A program made the position numbers and the translations under genes. The notes below the pieces were generated by a model, which saw nothing but the letters and a program-made list of their open reading frames with translations, made no database searches and was not told the DNA's origin. From NCBI RefSeq assembly GCF_002163755.1, contig NZ_CP015863.1, positions 1,240,001 through 1,304,000 on the forward strand: DNA of 64,000 nucleotides, given 5' to 3'. This DNA is from Vibrio campbellii CAIM 519 = NBRC 15631 = ATCC 25920. Lineage in GTDB: Bacteria > Pseudomonadota > Gammaproteobacteria > Enterobacterales > Vibrionaceae. How positions within the stretch are numbered: the stretch's first letter is position 1; each line of letters starts with the position of its first letter. Positions 51,661 through 61,491 of this stretch are shown here, in pieces.

Positions 51661-54600
51661 ATGTTCAAAGAGAACGCAAAGAAAGTCGAAACCATTATCA
51701 AAACCAGTGAAGAGCCTCAGTCTTCACGTCTAAATGGCTTCCAACGCTTAAAAGAGTGCTGCTTTATCGTTGGCGTTCTTAGCTCGGTATTGTTGGCCGT
51801 TGCACTATTTACCTTTAGCCCAGCCGATCCGTCTTGGTCCCAAACGGCTTGGGGCGGAGAGATCAATAACGCTGGTGGCTTGTTCGGCGCTTGGTTAGCC
51901 GACACGCTATTTTTTACCTTCGGTTCCCTCGCGTACCCATTGCCATTCCTGCTGACGGCAGGTGCATGGGTGATTTGCCGTAAGCGCTCCGCAGACGATC
52001 CTATCGACCTTATGTTGTGGGGGACTCGTCTATTAGGTTTAGTTATCCTTGTTCTTACCAGTTGTGGTCTTGCTGATATCAACTTTGACGACATTTGGTA
52101 CTTCTCGTCTGGTGGCGTTGTTGGTGACGTTCTAAGTAGTCTGTCTCTACCTACACTGAATGTGCTGGGTACAACGCTTGTACTTCTTTTCCTATGGGGA
52201 GCAGGTTTTACTCTATTTACGGGTATTTCTTGGTTGAAGATTGTTGAGTGGCTGGGTGATCGTGCACTTGGTGCTGTTGCCGCTGTTACAAACAAAGCTC
52301 GTGGCACTGAACAAGAAACGCTTGAGCCTCAGTTGGATGAGTTTGCAGAAGACCGAGTGATGAGCAAGCGTGGTAAAGAGGAGTTGGAAGATGAGCCTCT
52401 GCCGCACCTTACTGCTTACGAAGTAGAAGAGCCGAAAGAAGAAGCGCCTGCACATGAATATCCGATCTACATGCCACAATCGGCGGTAGAGCAATCTAAC
52501 GTAGACAAATCGAAACAGCAGCCAGCAGCGCAACCTATTGTACAGCCAACGCAACAAGCGGCAGCTGTGAACGTAGCGCCGATTCAGGCTCCAGTTCAGT
52601 CTCAGGTCCAAGAGCAAGCTCAAACTGTTGAGCCTGTTCGTACCGTAAACACAGACAATGTTGACCCAACGGTTGAGCGCACTAAGCAGCTGAACGTCAC
52701 CATTGAAGAATTAGAAGCCGCAGCGCAACAAGCCGATGATTGGGCTGATGAAGCGCCGCAAGTTCAAGAAGCGCAAGAGCCTGCTGTTGCTCCTATTGCG
52801 GCTCAGCCTGAAGCAACGCAGCCTGTTTCTCAAGAAGTGGTTCCCCAGCCTGCTGTTGCTCAACAAGAGGTTGGCCAGCAAACTGCTCATCAACCGGCAG
52901 CGCCGCAAGAACCGTTTGTGCAGTCTGAATCAAGCGTTGTGGAATCGCACGATAATGAGCCAAGCTACGATGAGTATGCTCAGTTCGAAGCAGAGCAGGC
53001 TCAACAGGCGCAAGTTGCTCAAGAGCAAGCGCCAGTTCAAGCGCCGATGGAACACGCAGAACAGCCTCAAAACGAAGAGCCTGTGATTAACGCTGCAGCA
53101 CTGGATAACATTGTTGAGCAAACTGAGCCAAGCCAGCACATCGAGCCAACTATTTCGAACTTCGATGTTGTAGATGAAGAAGATGACTACCAAGCGCAGC
53201 AGCCTGTTCAACAAGCTCAGCCTACTTATGTAGAGCCACAATCTCAGCCTCTACAACAGTCTGTACAAGAACAACCTATGCAGCAGCAAGTCGCACCGCA
53301 ACCACAATCGGTAGCGCCGGTGCCTTCTGCTACGTTTGAACCTGCACCTCAAGCAGTCGAGGTAGAAGAGGTTCAAGACGGCGATCAAGATGTCGCAGCA
53401 TTCCAAAACTTGGTATCGAACGCTCAAGCGAAAGTGGCTGCTCAGCAGAACCCATTCTTAGTGCAGCAAGAACAAAACTTGCCAGTACCAGCAGAACCAC
53501 TACCAACGCTAGAATTGCTTTACCACCCGGAGAAGCGCGATAACTTTATCGATCGTGATGCTCTGGAAGAGGTGGCGCGTTTGGTTGAAACCAAGCTTGC
53601 GGATTACAAGATCAAAGCGGACGTTGTCGGTATTTATCCTGGCCCTGTTATCACTCGATTCGAGCTTGATTTGGCGCCGGGCGTGAAAGTAAGCCGCATT
53701 TCCGGCCTGTCTATGGACTTGGCTCGTGCGCTGTCTGCAATGGCGGTACGTGTAGTAGAAGTGATTCCGGGCAAACCTTATATCGGTCTAGAGTTGCCTA
53801 ACATGAGCCGTCAGACGGTATTCTTGTCTGATGTAATCAGTAGCCCTCAGTTTGAACAAGCAACGTCACCAACAACGGTCGTTCTTGGTCAAGATATCGC
53901 CGGTGAAGCGGTGATTGCAGATATCGCGAAAATGCCTCACGTACTGGTAGCGGGTACAACGGGTTCTGGTAAGTCAGTAGGTGTAAACGTGATGATCTTG
54001 AGTATGCTTTACAAAGCATCGCCAGAAGATCTGCGTTTCATCATGATCGACCCGAAAATGTTGGAGCTTTCAATCTACGAAGGTATTCCTCATCTACTTT
54101 CTGAAGTAGTAACGGACATGAAGGACGCGTCTAACGCACTACGTTGGTGTGTGGGCGAGATGGAACGTCGTTATAAACTGATGTCGGCATTGGGCGTACG
54201 TAACGTGAAAGGCTTCAACGAGAAGCTTAAGATGGCCGCAGACGCAGGTCACCCAATTCACGACCCATTCTGGCAAGAAGGCGACAGCATGGACACTGAG
54301 CCGCCGTTGCTTGAGAAACTGCCTTACATTGTTGTGGTTGTCGATGAATTTGCCGACCTAATGATGGTGGTTGGTAAGAAGGTTGAAGAACTGATTGCAC
54401 GCTTGGCGCAAAAAGCGCGTGCGGCAGGTATTCACTTGATCCTTGCGACGCAGCGTCCATCGGTTGACGTTATTACCGGTCTGATTAAGGCGAACATCCC
54501 AACGCGTGTGGCGTTTACTGTATCTACGAAGACGGACTCACGTACTATCCTTGACCAAGGCGGTGCAGAATCGCTATTGGGTATGGGTGATATGCTTTAC

Positions 54601-54984
54601 TTACCACCAGGATCAAGCCATACGACCCGTGTTCACGGTGCGTTTGCGTCGGATGATGATGTTCACGCGGTTGTAAACAACTGGAAAGCTCGTGGTAAAC
54701 CAAACTACATTGATGAGATCATCAGTGGTGACCAAGGTCCAGAAAGTCTGCTTCCGGGTGAGCAGATGGAATCGGATGAAGAAGTGGATCCATTGTTCGA
54801 TCAAGTCGTAGAGCACGTAGTGCAATCGCGTCGTGGTTCGGTTTCTGGTGTACAACGTCGATTCAAGATCGGTTACAACCGAGCGGCTCGAATTGTTGAG
54901 CAGCTTGAAGCGCAAGGCATCGTAAGTGCTCCGGGCCATAATGGTAACCGTGAAGTACTGGCTCCTGCGCCACCAAAAGATTAA
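51661..54984 (+). CDS. ftsK: DNA translocase FtsK
   Basis: 1107-aa cell-division DNA pump. N-terminal membrane domain with four to five spans (~28-205), a ~400-residue low-complexity linker (residues ~220-610) dominated by Gln, Pro, Ala, Glu and Val, then the motor: Walker A GTTGSGKS (~767-774), Walker B VVVVDEFADLMM (~885-896) and RAAGIHLILATQRP. The C-terminal gamma winged helix (SRRGSVSGVQRRFKIGYNRAARIVEQLE) reads KOPS. Links chromosome dimer resolution to septation. Followed by lolA. Confidence 0.97.
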   Translation: MFKENAKKVETIIKTSEEPQSSRLNGFQRLKECCFIVGVLSSVLLAVALFTFSPADPSWSQTAWGGEINNAGGLFGAWLADTLFFTFGSLAYPLPFLLTAGAWVICRKRSADDPIDLMLWGTRLLGLVILVLTSCGLADINFDDIWYFSSGGVVGDVLSSLSLPTLNVLGTTLVLLFLWGAGFTLFTGISWLKIVEWLGDRALGAVAAVTNKARGTEQETLEPQLDEFAEDRVMSKRGKEELEDEPLPHLTAYEVEEPKEEAPAHEYPIYMPQSAVEQSNVDKSKQQPAAQPIVQPTQQAAAVNVAPIQAPVQSQVQEQAQTVEPVRTVNTDNVDPTVERTKQLNVTIEELEAAAQQADDWADEAPQVQEAQEPAVAPIAAQPEATQPVSQEVVPQPAVAQQEVGQQTAHQPAAPQEPFVQSESSVVESHDNEPSYDEYAQFEAEQAQQAQVAQEQAPVQAPMEHAEQPQNEEPVINAAALDNIVEQTEPSQHIEPTISNFDVVDEEDDYQAQQPVQQAQPTYVEPQSQPLQQSVQEQPMQQQVAPQPQSVAPVPSATFEPAPQAVEVEEVQDGDQDVAAFQNLVSNAQAKVAAQQNPFLVQQEQNLPVPAEPLPTLELLYHPEKRDNFIDRDALEEVARLVETKLADYKIKADVVGIYPGPVITRFELDLAPGVKVSRISGLSMDLARALSAMAVRVVEVIPGKPYIGLELPNMSRQTVFLSDVISSPQFEQATSPTTVVLGQDIAGEAVIADIAKMPHVLVAGTTGSGKSVGVNVMILSMLYKASPEDLRFIMIDPKMLELSIYEGIPHLLSEVVTDMKDASNALRWCVGEMERRYKLMSALGVRNVKGFNEKLKMAADAGHPIHDPFWQEGDSMDTEPPLLEKLPYIVVVVDEFADLMMVVGKKVEELIARLAQKARAAGIHLILATQRPSVDVITGLIKANIPTRVAFTVSTKTDSRTILDQGGAESLLGMGDMLYLPPGSSHTTRVHGAFASDDDVHAVVNNWKARGKPNYIDEIISGDQGPESLLPGEQMESDEEVDPLFDQVVEHVVQSRRGSVSGVQRRFKIGYNRAARIVEQLEAQGIVSAPGHNGNREVLAPAPPKD

Positions 54985-55045
54985 TGAACTTGTGTTACTC
55001 ACCTCAGTCCAACTGAGGTGAGTGGTTCTAACAATAGGTATCTGA

Positions 55046-55672
55046 ATGAAAAAACTATTTTCAGCGAAATTTTTCTCTGCGCTTGTTTTAAGCTTTTCTC
55101 TCTTCTCTACTGCACACGCCGCGTCTCCTAAAGATGAATTAAACAAACGCCTATCGATGAACGGTGGCTTCAGTGCGGATTTCTCTCAGCAAGTTATCAG
55201 CCCTGAAGGCGAAACAGTGATGGAAGGGGAAGGCACGGTTGAAATCGCTCGCCCAAGCCTGTTCCGTTGGAGCACAACATCCCCTGATGAAAACCTATTG
55301 GTTTCTGACGGTAAAACATTGTGGTACTACAGCCCGTTCATCGAGCAAGTGAGTATCTACTGGCAAGAACAAGCAACAGAGCAAACGCCATTTGTTTTGT
55401 TAACACGTAACCGCGCAAGTGATTGGGATAATTACAAGATCTCCCAAAAGGGTGACCAGTTCACGCTTATTCCTACCGCGGTAGACTCCACACAGGGCCA
55501 ATTTCAGATTAATATTGATGCCAAAGGTGTGGTGAAAGGCTTCAACGTGGTTGAACAAGACGGTCAGAAAGGCTTGTTTACCTTTAATAACGTGAAGCTT
55601 GGAAAACCAAAAGCAGACAGATTCACATTCACTATTCCTAATGGCGTGGAAGTGGATGACCAAAGGAATTAA
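55046..55672 (+). CDS. lolA: Outer-membrane lipoprotein carrier LolA
   Basis: 208-aa periplasmic carrier with signal peptide (KLFSAKFFSALVLSFSLFST, cleavage after AHA). LolA core features: LNKRLSMNGGFSADFSQQV, RPSLFRWSTTSPDENLLVSDGKTLWYY. It takes lipoproteins from LolCDE to LolB. 61 bp after ftsK and abutting rarA, the conserved ftsK-lolA-rarA-serS order. Confidence 0.96.
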   Translation: MKKLFSAKFFSALVLSFSLFSTAHAASPKDELNKRLSMNGGFSADFSQQVISPEGETVMEGEGTVEIARPSLFRWSTTSPDENLLVSDGKTLWYYSPFIEQVSIYWQEQATEQTPFVLLTRNRASDWDNYKISQKGDQFTLIPTAVDSTQGQFQINIDAKGVVKGFNVVEQDGQKGLFTFNNVKLGKPKADRFTFTIPNGVEVDDQRN

Positions 55673-55678
55673 TTGGTA

Positions 55679-57028
55679 GTGAGCAATTACACATTAGATT
55701 TCTCGGGGGACGAAGATTTTCGTCCCCTTGCTGCTCGTATGAGACCGGAAACGATTGAACAGTACATCGGTCAGCAGCATATTTTAGGTCCTGGTAAGCC
55801 ACTACGCCGTGCGTTAGAGGCTGGTCATATTCACTCTATGATCCTTTGGGGACCGCCAGGCACAGGTAAGACGACGTTGGCAGAAGTGGCGGCAAACTAT
55901 GCCAATGCAGAAGTTGAGCGTGTGTCTGCGGTGACGTCTGGCGTGAAAGAAATTCGTGCTGCAATCGAGAAAGCGCGTGATAATAAAATGGCGGGTCGCC
56001 GCACCATCTTATTTGTGGATGAGGTGCATCGCTTCAACAAATCTCAGCAAGACGCGTTTTTACCGCATATCGAAGATGGCACCGTTACCTTTATTGGTGC
56101 GACGACAGAAAATCCATCGTTTGAGTTAAACAACGCATTGCTGTCACGTGCGCGTGTGTACAAGTTAACGTCTCTCGATAAAGATGAAATCTCACTGGCG
56201 CTGAATCAAGCGATCAGTGACAAAGAGCGTGGGCTGGGTAATACGCCTGCACACTTCGTTGATAACGTATTAGACCGCCTAGCAGAGCTGGTAAACGGCG
56301 ATGCTCGCATGTCTCTCAACTACCTTGAGCTGCTCTATGATATGGCAGAGGACAATGCGAAGGGCGAAAAAGAAATCACGCTTAAGTTGCTTGCGGAAGT
56401 CGCAGGGGAGAAGGTCTCTCGCTTCGATAACAAAGGCGATATTTGGTACGACTTAATCTCTGCTGTACACAAGTCGATTCGTGGCTCTAACCCTGATGCC
56501 GCGCTTTACTGGGCTGCACGTATGATTGCAGCAGGTTGCGACCCTTTGTACATTGCTCGCCGCCTACTGGCGATTGCTTCTGAAGATGTGGGCAATGCTG
56601 ACCCTCGCGCAATGCAAGTGGCCTTATCTGCTTGGGATTGTTTTACTCGTGTTGGTCCGGCAGAAGGTGAGCGTGCGATTGCACAAGCGATCGTGTACCT
56701 AGCATGTGCGCCAAAAAGTAATGCGGTATACGTGGCGTGGAAACAAGCGCTCACAGATGCTCATAACTTGCCTGAATATGAAGTGCTGCATCACCTTCGA
56801 AATGCACCGACCAGTTTGATGAAAGACATGGGTTATGGGGCAGAGTATCGTTACGCGCACGATGAGCCTGGCGCTTACGCCGCAGGTGAGCAATATTTGC
56901 CGCCTGAAATGGGTGATCGTAGATACTATCAGCCGACAAATCGTGGTCTAGAGACCAAAATCGGCGAAAAGTTAGATTACTTGGCTACTTTAGACGCAAA
57001 TAGCCCACAAAAGCGCTATGAAAAGTAG
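55679..57028 (+). CDS. rarA: Replication-associated recombination protein RarA (MgsA)
   Basis: 449-aa AAA+ ATPase of the clamp-loader group that acts at stalled forks. LAARMRPETIEQYIGQQHIL, Walker A WGPPGTGKTTL, Walker B LFVDEVHRFN, sensor 1 GATTENPSFELN and C-terminal DPLYIARRLLAIASEDVGNADPRAMQV match E. coli RarA. The GTG at 55679 is chosen because it gives VSNYTLDF, aligned with MSNLSLDF of E. coli; a TTG at 55673 is less likely. Confidence 0.95.
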   Translation: MSNYTLDFSGDEDFRPLAARMRPETIEQYIGQQHILGPGKPLRRALEAGHIHSMILWGPPGTGKTTLAEVAANYANAEVERVSAVTSGVKEIRAAIEKARDNKMAGRRTILFVDEVHRFNKSQQDAFLPHIEDGTVTFIGATTENPSFELNNALLSRARVYKLTSLDKDEISLALNQAISDKERGLGNTPAHFVDNVLDRLAELVNGDARMSLNYLELLYDMAEDNAKGEKEITLKLLAEVAGEKVSRFDNKGDIWYDLISAVHKSIRGSNPDAALYWAARMIAAGCDPLYIARRLLAIASEDVGNADPRAMQVALSAWDCFTRVGPAEGERAIAQAIVYLACAPKSNAVYVAWKQALTDAHNLPEYEVLHHLRNAPTSLMKDMGYGAEYRYAHDEPGAYAAGEQYLPPEMGDRRYYQPTNRGLETKIGEKLDYLATLDANSPQKRYEK

Positions 57029-57064
57029 GCGTTTTTGGATACATTTGTTCAGTAAATTTTTTTA

Positions 57065-57090
57065 ACGCGCACGCCTTGGAAAGTGCGCGT
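57065..57090 (+). other. Hairpin in serS leader
   Basis: Perfect 8-bp inverted repeat ACGCGCAC / GTGCGCGT with a 10-nt loop, 30 bp before the serS start and with no T run. Probably RNA stability or weak attenuation. Confidence 0.35.
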
Positions 57091-57120
57091 GATTTCACAA
57101 CAAAAAGCATAGGATTAACA

Positions 57121-58428
57121 ATGCTGGATTCTAAATTACTTCGTACAGAGCTGGATGAAACAGCTGCTAAACTGGCGCGTCGTGGCTTTAAGCTAGACGT
57201 AGAGACTATTCGTAAACTTGAAGAACAACGTAAGTCCATTCAAGTAGAAGTAGAAAATTTACAATCCACGCGTAACTCCATCTCCAAGCAAATCGGCCAA
57301 AAAATGGCGGCTGGCGACAAAGAAGGCGCAGAAGAGATCAAGAAACAAATCGGTACTCTAGGTAGCGATCTTGATGCGAAGAAAGTTGAACTTGAGCAAG
57401 TAATGGCTCAACTAGACGAATTCACACTTTCTGTACCAAACATCCCTGATGATGAAGTGCCAGATGGTAAAGATGAAAACGACAACGTTGAAATCTCTCG
57501 TTGGGGTGAGCCTAAGACTTACGACTTCGAACTAAAAGACCACGTTGACCTAGGCGAAATGGGTGGCGGTCTAGACTTCGCAAGTGCAGTTAAAATCACT
57601 GGCGCACGTTTCATCGTGATGAAAGGCCAATTTGCTCGTCTACACCGTGCAATCGCTCAGTTCATGCTGGATCTTCACACTGAAGAGCACGGCTACACAG
57701 AAATGTACGTACCTTACCTAGTAAACTCTGACAGCCTATTCGGTACTGGTCAGCTTCCTAAGTTTGGTAAAGACCTTTTCCACACTGAGCCGCTAGTAGA
57801 AAAAGTAAACGACGAAGAGCCACGTAAACTGTCTCTAATCCCTACTGCAGAAGTGCCAGTAACGAACCTAGTTCGTGACACGATTTCTGACGAAGCAGAT
57901 CTACCAATTAAGATGACAGCTCACACGCCATGTTTCCGTTCAGAAGCAGGTTCTTACGGTCGTGATACTCGTGGTCTGATTCGTATGCACCAGTTCGACA
58001 AAGTTGAGCTAGTACAAATCACTAAGCCAGAAGATTCAATGAACGCACTAGAAGAGCTAACAGGTCACGCTGAGAAAGTTCTACAACTTCTAGAGCTTCC
58101 TTACCGTAAAGTGGTTCTATGTACAGGTGACATGGGCTTCGGCGCTCGTAAAACTTACGACCTAGAAGTTTGGGTTCCTGCTCAAGAAACTTACCGTGAA
58201 ATCTCTTCATGTTCTAACATGTGGGACTTCCAAGCTCGTCGTATGCAAGCGCGTTTTCGTCGTAAAGGCGAGAAGAAACCTGAGCTTGTACACACGCTAA
58301 ACGGTTCTGGTCTTGCTGTAGGTCGTACAATGGTTGCTATCCTAGAAAACAACCAAGAAGCAGATGGCCGCATTACAATCCCTACAGTACTTCAGAAGTA
58401 CATGGCGGGCGCAACGCACATCGGTTAA
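57121..58428 (+). CDS. serS: Seryl-tRNA synthetase
   Basis: 435-aa class II synthetase. N-terminal coiled-coil arm (~25-105, EEQRKSIQVEVENLQSTRNS) for tRNA-Ser; motif 2 TPCFRSEAGSYGRDTRGLIRMHQFDKVE; motif 3 NGSGLAVGRTMVAILEN. The ATG at 57121 (AGGA upstream) gives MLDSKLLR, the family start; 15 upstream codons are rejected. Confidence 0.97.
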   Translation: MLDSKLLRTELDETAAKLARRGFKLDVETIRKLEEQRKSIQVEVENLQSTRNSISKQIGQKMAAGDKEGAEEIKKQIGTLGSDLDAKKVELEQVMAQLDEFTLSVPNIPDDEVPDGKDENDNVEISRWGEPKTYDFELKDHVDLGEMGGGLDFASAVKITGARFIVMKGQFARLHRAIAQFMLDLHTEEHGYTEMYVPYLVNSDSLFGTGQLPKFGKDLFHTEPLVEKVNDEEPRKLSLIPTAEVPVTNLVRDTISDEADLPIKMTAHTPCFRSEAGSYGRDTRGLIRMHQFDKVELVQITKPEDSMNALEELTGHAEKVLQLLELPYRKVVLCTGDMGFGARKTYDLEVWVPAQETYREISSCSNMWDFQARRMQARFRRKGEKKPELVHTLNGSGLAVGRTMVAILENNQEADGRITIPTVLQKYMAGATHIG

Positions 58429-58451
58429 TTCATTAACCACTAGAACACCAA

Positions 58452-58480
58452 AACCCAGCCTCAGTGCTGGGTTTTTTGTT
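58452..58480 (+). terminator. Terminator of serS
   Basis: 8-bp stem AACCCAGC / GCTGGGTT with loop ctcagt and TTTTT after it. Confidence 0.92.
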
Positions 58481-58624
58481 GTCTGCGTCGAGTGAAAATT
58501 AATTATTACCGAATCGTAATAGTGTTTTCGAATTTACCCTAATTATCTTGTTATTTGTAATCGATATAATCATCCACCTTACCACGGTAAGTAGATTTTC
58601 TCATTCAAGTAACGAGGAGGGCTT

Positions 58625-58891
58625 ATGGCCGTAGGGTGGGCAAACGACGATAGCGTCAGCCAACAAATTCAAAACACAATAGACGACGAAATTTCCCGTG
58701 TTCGTGGCAATATCACAAAGGGTGAGAGCGCCCATTACTGCGATGAGTGTGGTGATGAAATTCCTGAAGCGCGTCGAATAGCCATGAAAGGCGTTCGTTT
58801 ATGTATCGAATGTCAGTCAACAATCGAATTGGTGTCTCAACGCCAAGTGTTATTTAATCGACGAGCAAGTAAAGATAGCCAATTACGCTAA
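58625..58891 (+). CDS. ybiI: DksA/TraR-type zinc-finger protein (YbiI-like)
   Basis: 88-aa protein, same length as E. coli YbiI and collinear with it: MAVGWANDDSVSQQIQNTID at the start, CDECGDEIPEARR...CIECQ four-Cys zinc finger (residues ~38-63), NRRASKDSQLR at the end. The family resembles DksA's zinc finger, without the acidic-tip coiled coil of DksA itself. Function unsettled. GAGGAGGG is an excellent ribosome site. Confidence 0.9.
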   Translation: MAVGWANDDSVSQQIQNTIDDEISRVRGNITKGESAHYCDECGDEIPEARRIAMKGVRLCIECQSTIELVSQRQVLFNRRASKDSQLR

Positions 58892-59030
58892 TCATGTTTC
58901 GTAGTGGTATTTAGATTATCAGTACGACGCTTAATAATATTGCTCTAAATAGTAAAAACGCTTTGAGTGGTATACTCAAACCGTTCTTGTTTTTATTTTT
59001 TAAATATTCTTTAAATTTAATGAGAACGCA

Positions 59031-60308
59031 TTAAGCGAAGCAATCTTGACGTTGAAGCGCAGCATCAATTGCGTTAACTAGCTTCTCAATATCTTCCGGC
59101 TTGCTAATAAATGGCGGCATCATATAAATCAGTTTGCCAAATGGACGAATCCAAACACCGTGCTCAACAAACAGTGCTTGGATGGTTTCCATATTCACTG
59201 GGCGGTGTGTTTCTACAACGCCAATGGCACCCAACCAACGGGTGTTTTTAACCAAGTCGTATTTTTCCAGTTTTGGCAGTAGTTCAGAAAACAACGTTTC
59301 AATATGCTGGGTTTGTAGCTGCCAGTTGCCTTGTTCTATCAATTCTAAACTTGCGGTGGCCACGGCACAGGCGAGCGGGTTACCCATAAAGGTTGGGCCA
59401 TGCATGAAACAACCAGCATCACCACCACAAACAGTATCCGCGACGTGTTTGCTCGCTAGGGTCGCAGAGAGGGTCATGTAGCCGCCAGTAAGTGCTTTGC
59501 CGACGCACAAAATGTCTGGCTGGATATCTGCGTGTTCGCAAGCAAACAGTTTACCGGTACGCCCAAATCCGGTCGCGATTTCATCTGCAATCAATAACAA
59601 ACCGTATTTGTCGCAAAGCCTACGCACACCTTTGAGAAATTCTGGATGGTAGATACGCATACCGCCCGCACCCTGAACGATAGGCTCTAGGATCACCGCA
59701 GCGAGTTCTTGGTGATGCGTTTCAATCTTGCGCTCAAAGTCTGCAAGATCTTCCGGCTTCCATTCATCCCAATAGCCACAAGTAGGTGACTGGGCAAAGA
59801 TATGCTCAGGCAAAAAACCTTTGTAGAGAGAGTGCATGGAATTATCAGGATCGGTGACCGACATCGCCGCAAACGTATCGCCGTGATAACCGTGTCGCAA
59901 AGTAAGAAACTGTGGTCGGCGTTCGCCTTTTGCATGCCAATATTGCAGTGCCATTTTTAAGCTGACTTCTACGGCAACGGAACCTGAATCGGCAAGGAAT
60001 ACATGTTCAAGATTACTTGGGGCTAGGGATAGCAGCTTCTTACATAAACTGATTGCTGGCTGGTGGGTAATTCCGCCAAACATCACGTGAGAGACTTGGT
60101 CGATTTGCTGGTGAGCCGCTTGATTTAAGTGCGGGTGGTTGTAGCCGTGGATCGTTGACCACCAAGAAGACATACCATCGACAAGCTCTGTCCCGTCTTC
60201 CAATTTAATGTGGACACCACTTGCCGATGCCACTGGATAGCAGGTCAGAGGTGTCAACGTCGAAGTGTAGGGATGCCAGATGTGCTGGCGGTCGAAGGCG
60301 AGATCCAT
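59031..60308 (-). CDS. bioA: Adenosylmethionine-8-amino-7-oxononanoate aminotransferase BioA
   Basis: 425-aa PLP enzyme of biotin synthesis (KAPA to DAPA). AFDRQHIWHPYTS start, WWSTIHGYNHP, and the PLP Lys in CVGKALTGGYMTLSATL after IADEIATGFGRTG. Divergent from bioBFCD across a 130-bp interval with the presumed BirA operator. Confidence 0.97.
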   Translation of the reverse strand: MDLAFDRQHIWHPYTSTLTPLTCYPVASASGVHIKLEDGTELVDGMSSWWSTIHGYNHPHLNQAAHQQIDQVSHVMFGGITHQPAISLCKKLLSLAPSNLEHVFLADSGSVAVEVSLKMALQYWHAKGERRPQFLTLRHGYHGDTFAAMSVTDPDNSMHSLYKGFLPEHIFAQSPTCGYWDEWKPEDLADFERKIETHHQELAAVILEPIVQGAGGMRIYHPEFLKGVRRLCDKYGLLLIADEIATGFGRTGKLFACEHADIQPDILCVGKALTGGYMTLSATLASKHVADTVCGGDAGCFMHGPTFMGNPLACAVATASLELIEQGNWQLQTQHIETLFSELLPKLEKYDLVKNTRWLGAIGVVETHRPVNMETIQALFVEHGVWIRPFGKLIYMMPPFISKPEDIEKLVNAIDAALQRQDCFA

Positions 60309-60372
60309 GTGCTATTCCAATAGTAATTAAGTTTAAAAAATATACAGGTGTAAACTTTGTGGTTTAGTGTTT

Positions 60373-60409
60373 TGTTGACAGTTTATCGAGACTCAGTAGA
60401 CTGTCAACA
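60373..60409. promoter_or_regulatory. Probable BirA operator of bioA / bioBFCD
   Basis: Perfect 10-bp inverted arms TGTTGACAGT and ACTGTCAACA separated by 17 bp, midway between bioA and bioB. Arm length and spacing match BirA operators (TTGTNAACC-type half-sites with ~16 bp spacing). The half-site sequence deviates from the enterobacterial form. Confidence 0.7.
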
Positions 60410-60438
60410 CAACAAAAAAAGTGACTAAAGGAATACAC

Positions 60439-61491
60439 GTGGAAGTTCGTCATAACTGGACGCATGCTGAAGTGCGCGATCTCATGGAAAAACCGTTCAT
60501 GGATCTGCTATTCGAAGCACAGCTTGTTCATCGTCAATACCAACAAACCAACCATGTTCAAGTAAGCACGCTTCTTTCGATTAAGACAGGTGCTTGTCCG
60601 GAAGATTGTAAGTACTGTCCTCAGAGTGCTCGTTACACCACAGATATCGAAAAAGAGCGTTTGATGGAAGTAGAACGCGTACTCGATGCTGCGCAAAAAG
60701 CGAAAAACGCGGGTTCTACTCGATTCTGTATGGGCGCAGCGTGGAAGAACCCGAAAGAGCGTGATATGCCGCACTTGACCGACATGATCAAAGGCGTGAA
60801 AGGCATGGGTTTAGAAACGTGTATGACATTAGGCATGTTGACGCCAGACCAAGCAAAGCAACTGGCAACTGCAGGTCTGGATTACTACAACCACAATCTA
60901 GATACGTCACCTGAGTTCTATGGCAACATCATTACCACACGTACTTATCAAGACCGTTTAGATACGCTTTCTCACGTGCGTGATGCTGGCATGAAGATTT
61001 GTTCTGGTGGCATCATCGGTATGGGTGAGAGTGCCAATGACCGAGCGGGCTTGTTGGTTGAATTAGCTAACTTGCCAGTGCACCCTGAAAGCGTGCCAAT
61101 CAACATGCTGGTTAAGGTGAAAGGCACACCACTGGAAGAGGTGGACGATGTTGAGCCATTCGATTTTATTCGCTTGATTGCGATTGCGCGCATCATGATG
61201 CCTCAATCAGCGGTTCGTCTATCGGCTGGCCGTGAAAACATGAACGAACAAATGCAAGCGCTGTGTTTTATGGCGGGTGCAAACTCAGTCTTCTATGGCT
61301 GCAAACTTCTGACGACTCCAAACCCTTCTGAAGATAAGGACATGATGCTGTTCAATAAGCTCGGCATTAACAGCCAAGAAGTGTCTCAAAAACCTGATGA
61401 AATAGAAGAAAACGAGTTGCTGGATCGCGTGGTAGAGCGTGTTGCTGCTCGTCCAACAAAAGACGACCTTTTCTACGATGCCAGCGTTTAA
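60439..61491 (+). CDS. bioB: Biotin synthase BioB
   Basis: 350-aa radical-SAM enzyme that inserts sulfur into dethiobiotin. CPEDCKYCPQSARY holds the [4Fe-4S]-binding CxxxCxxC; YYNHNLDTSPEFY and NMLVKVKGTPLE are conserved. The frame is open from a GTG at 60421, but the GTG at 60439 (VEVRHNWTHAEVR) has AAGGA 6 nt upstream and gives the family length. First gene of bioBFCD. Confidence 0.97.
   Translation: MEVRHNWTHAEVRDLMEKPFMDLLFEAQLVHRQYQQTNHVQVSTLLSIKTGACPEDCKYCPQSARYTTDIEKERLMEVERVLDAAQKAKNAGSTRFCMGAAWKNPKERDMPHLTDMIKGVKGMGLETCMTLGMLTPDQAKQLATAGLDYYNHNLDTSPEFYGNIITTRTYQDRLDTLSHVRDAGMKICSGGIIGMGESANDRAGLLVELANLPVHPESVPINMLVKVKGTPLEEVDDVEPFDFIRLIAIARIMMPQSAVRLSAGRENMNEQMQALCFMAGANSVFYGCKLLTTPNPSEDKDMMLFNKLGINSQEVSQKPDEIEENELLDRVVERVAARPTKDDLFYDASV

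Noticed and set aside
52213..53241. Long reading frames opposite the FtsK linker
   Set aside because: They are Leu/Arg-rich antisense shadows produced by the Gln/Ala/Pro codon bias of the linker.
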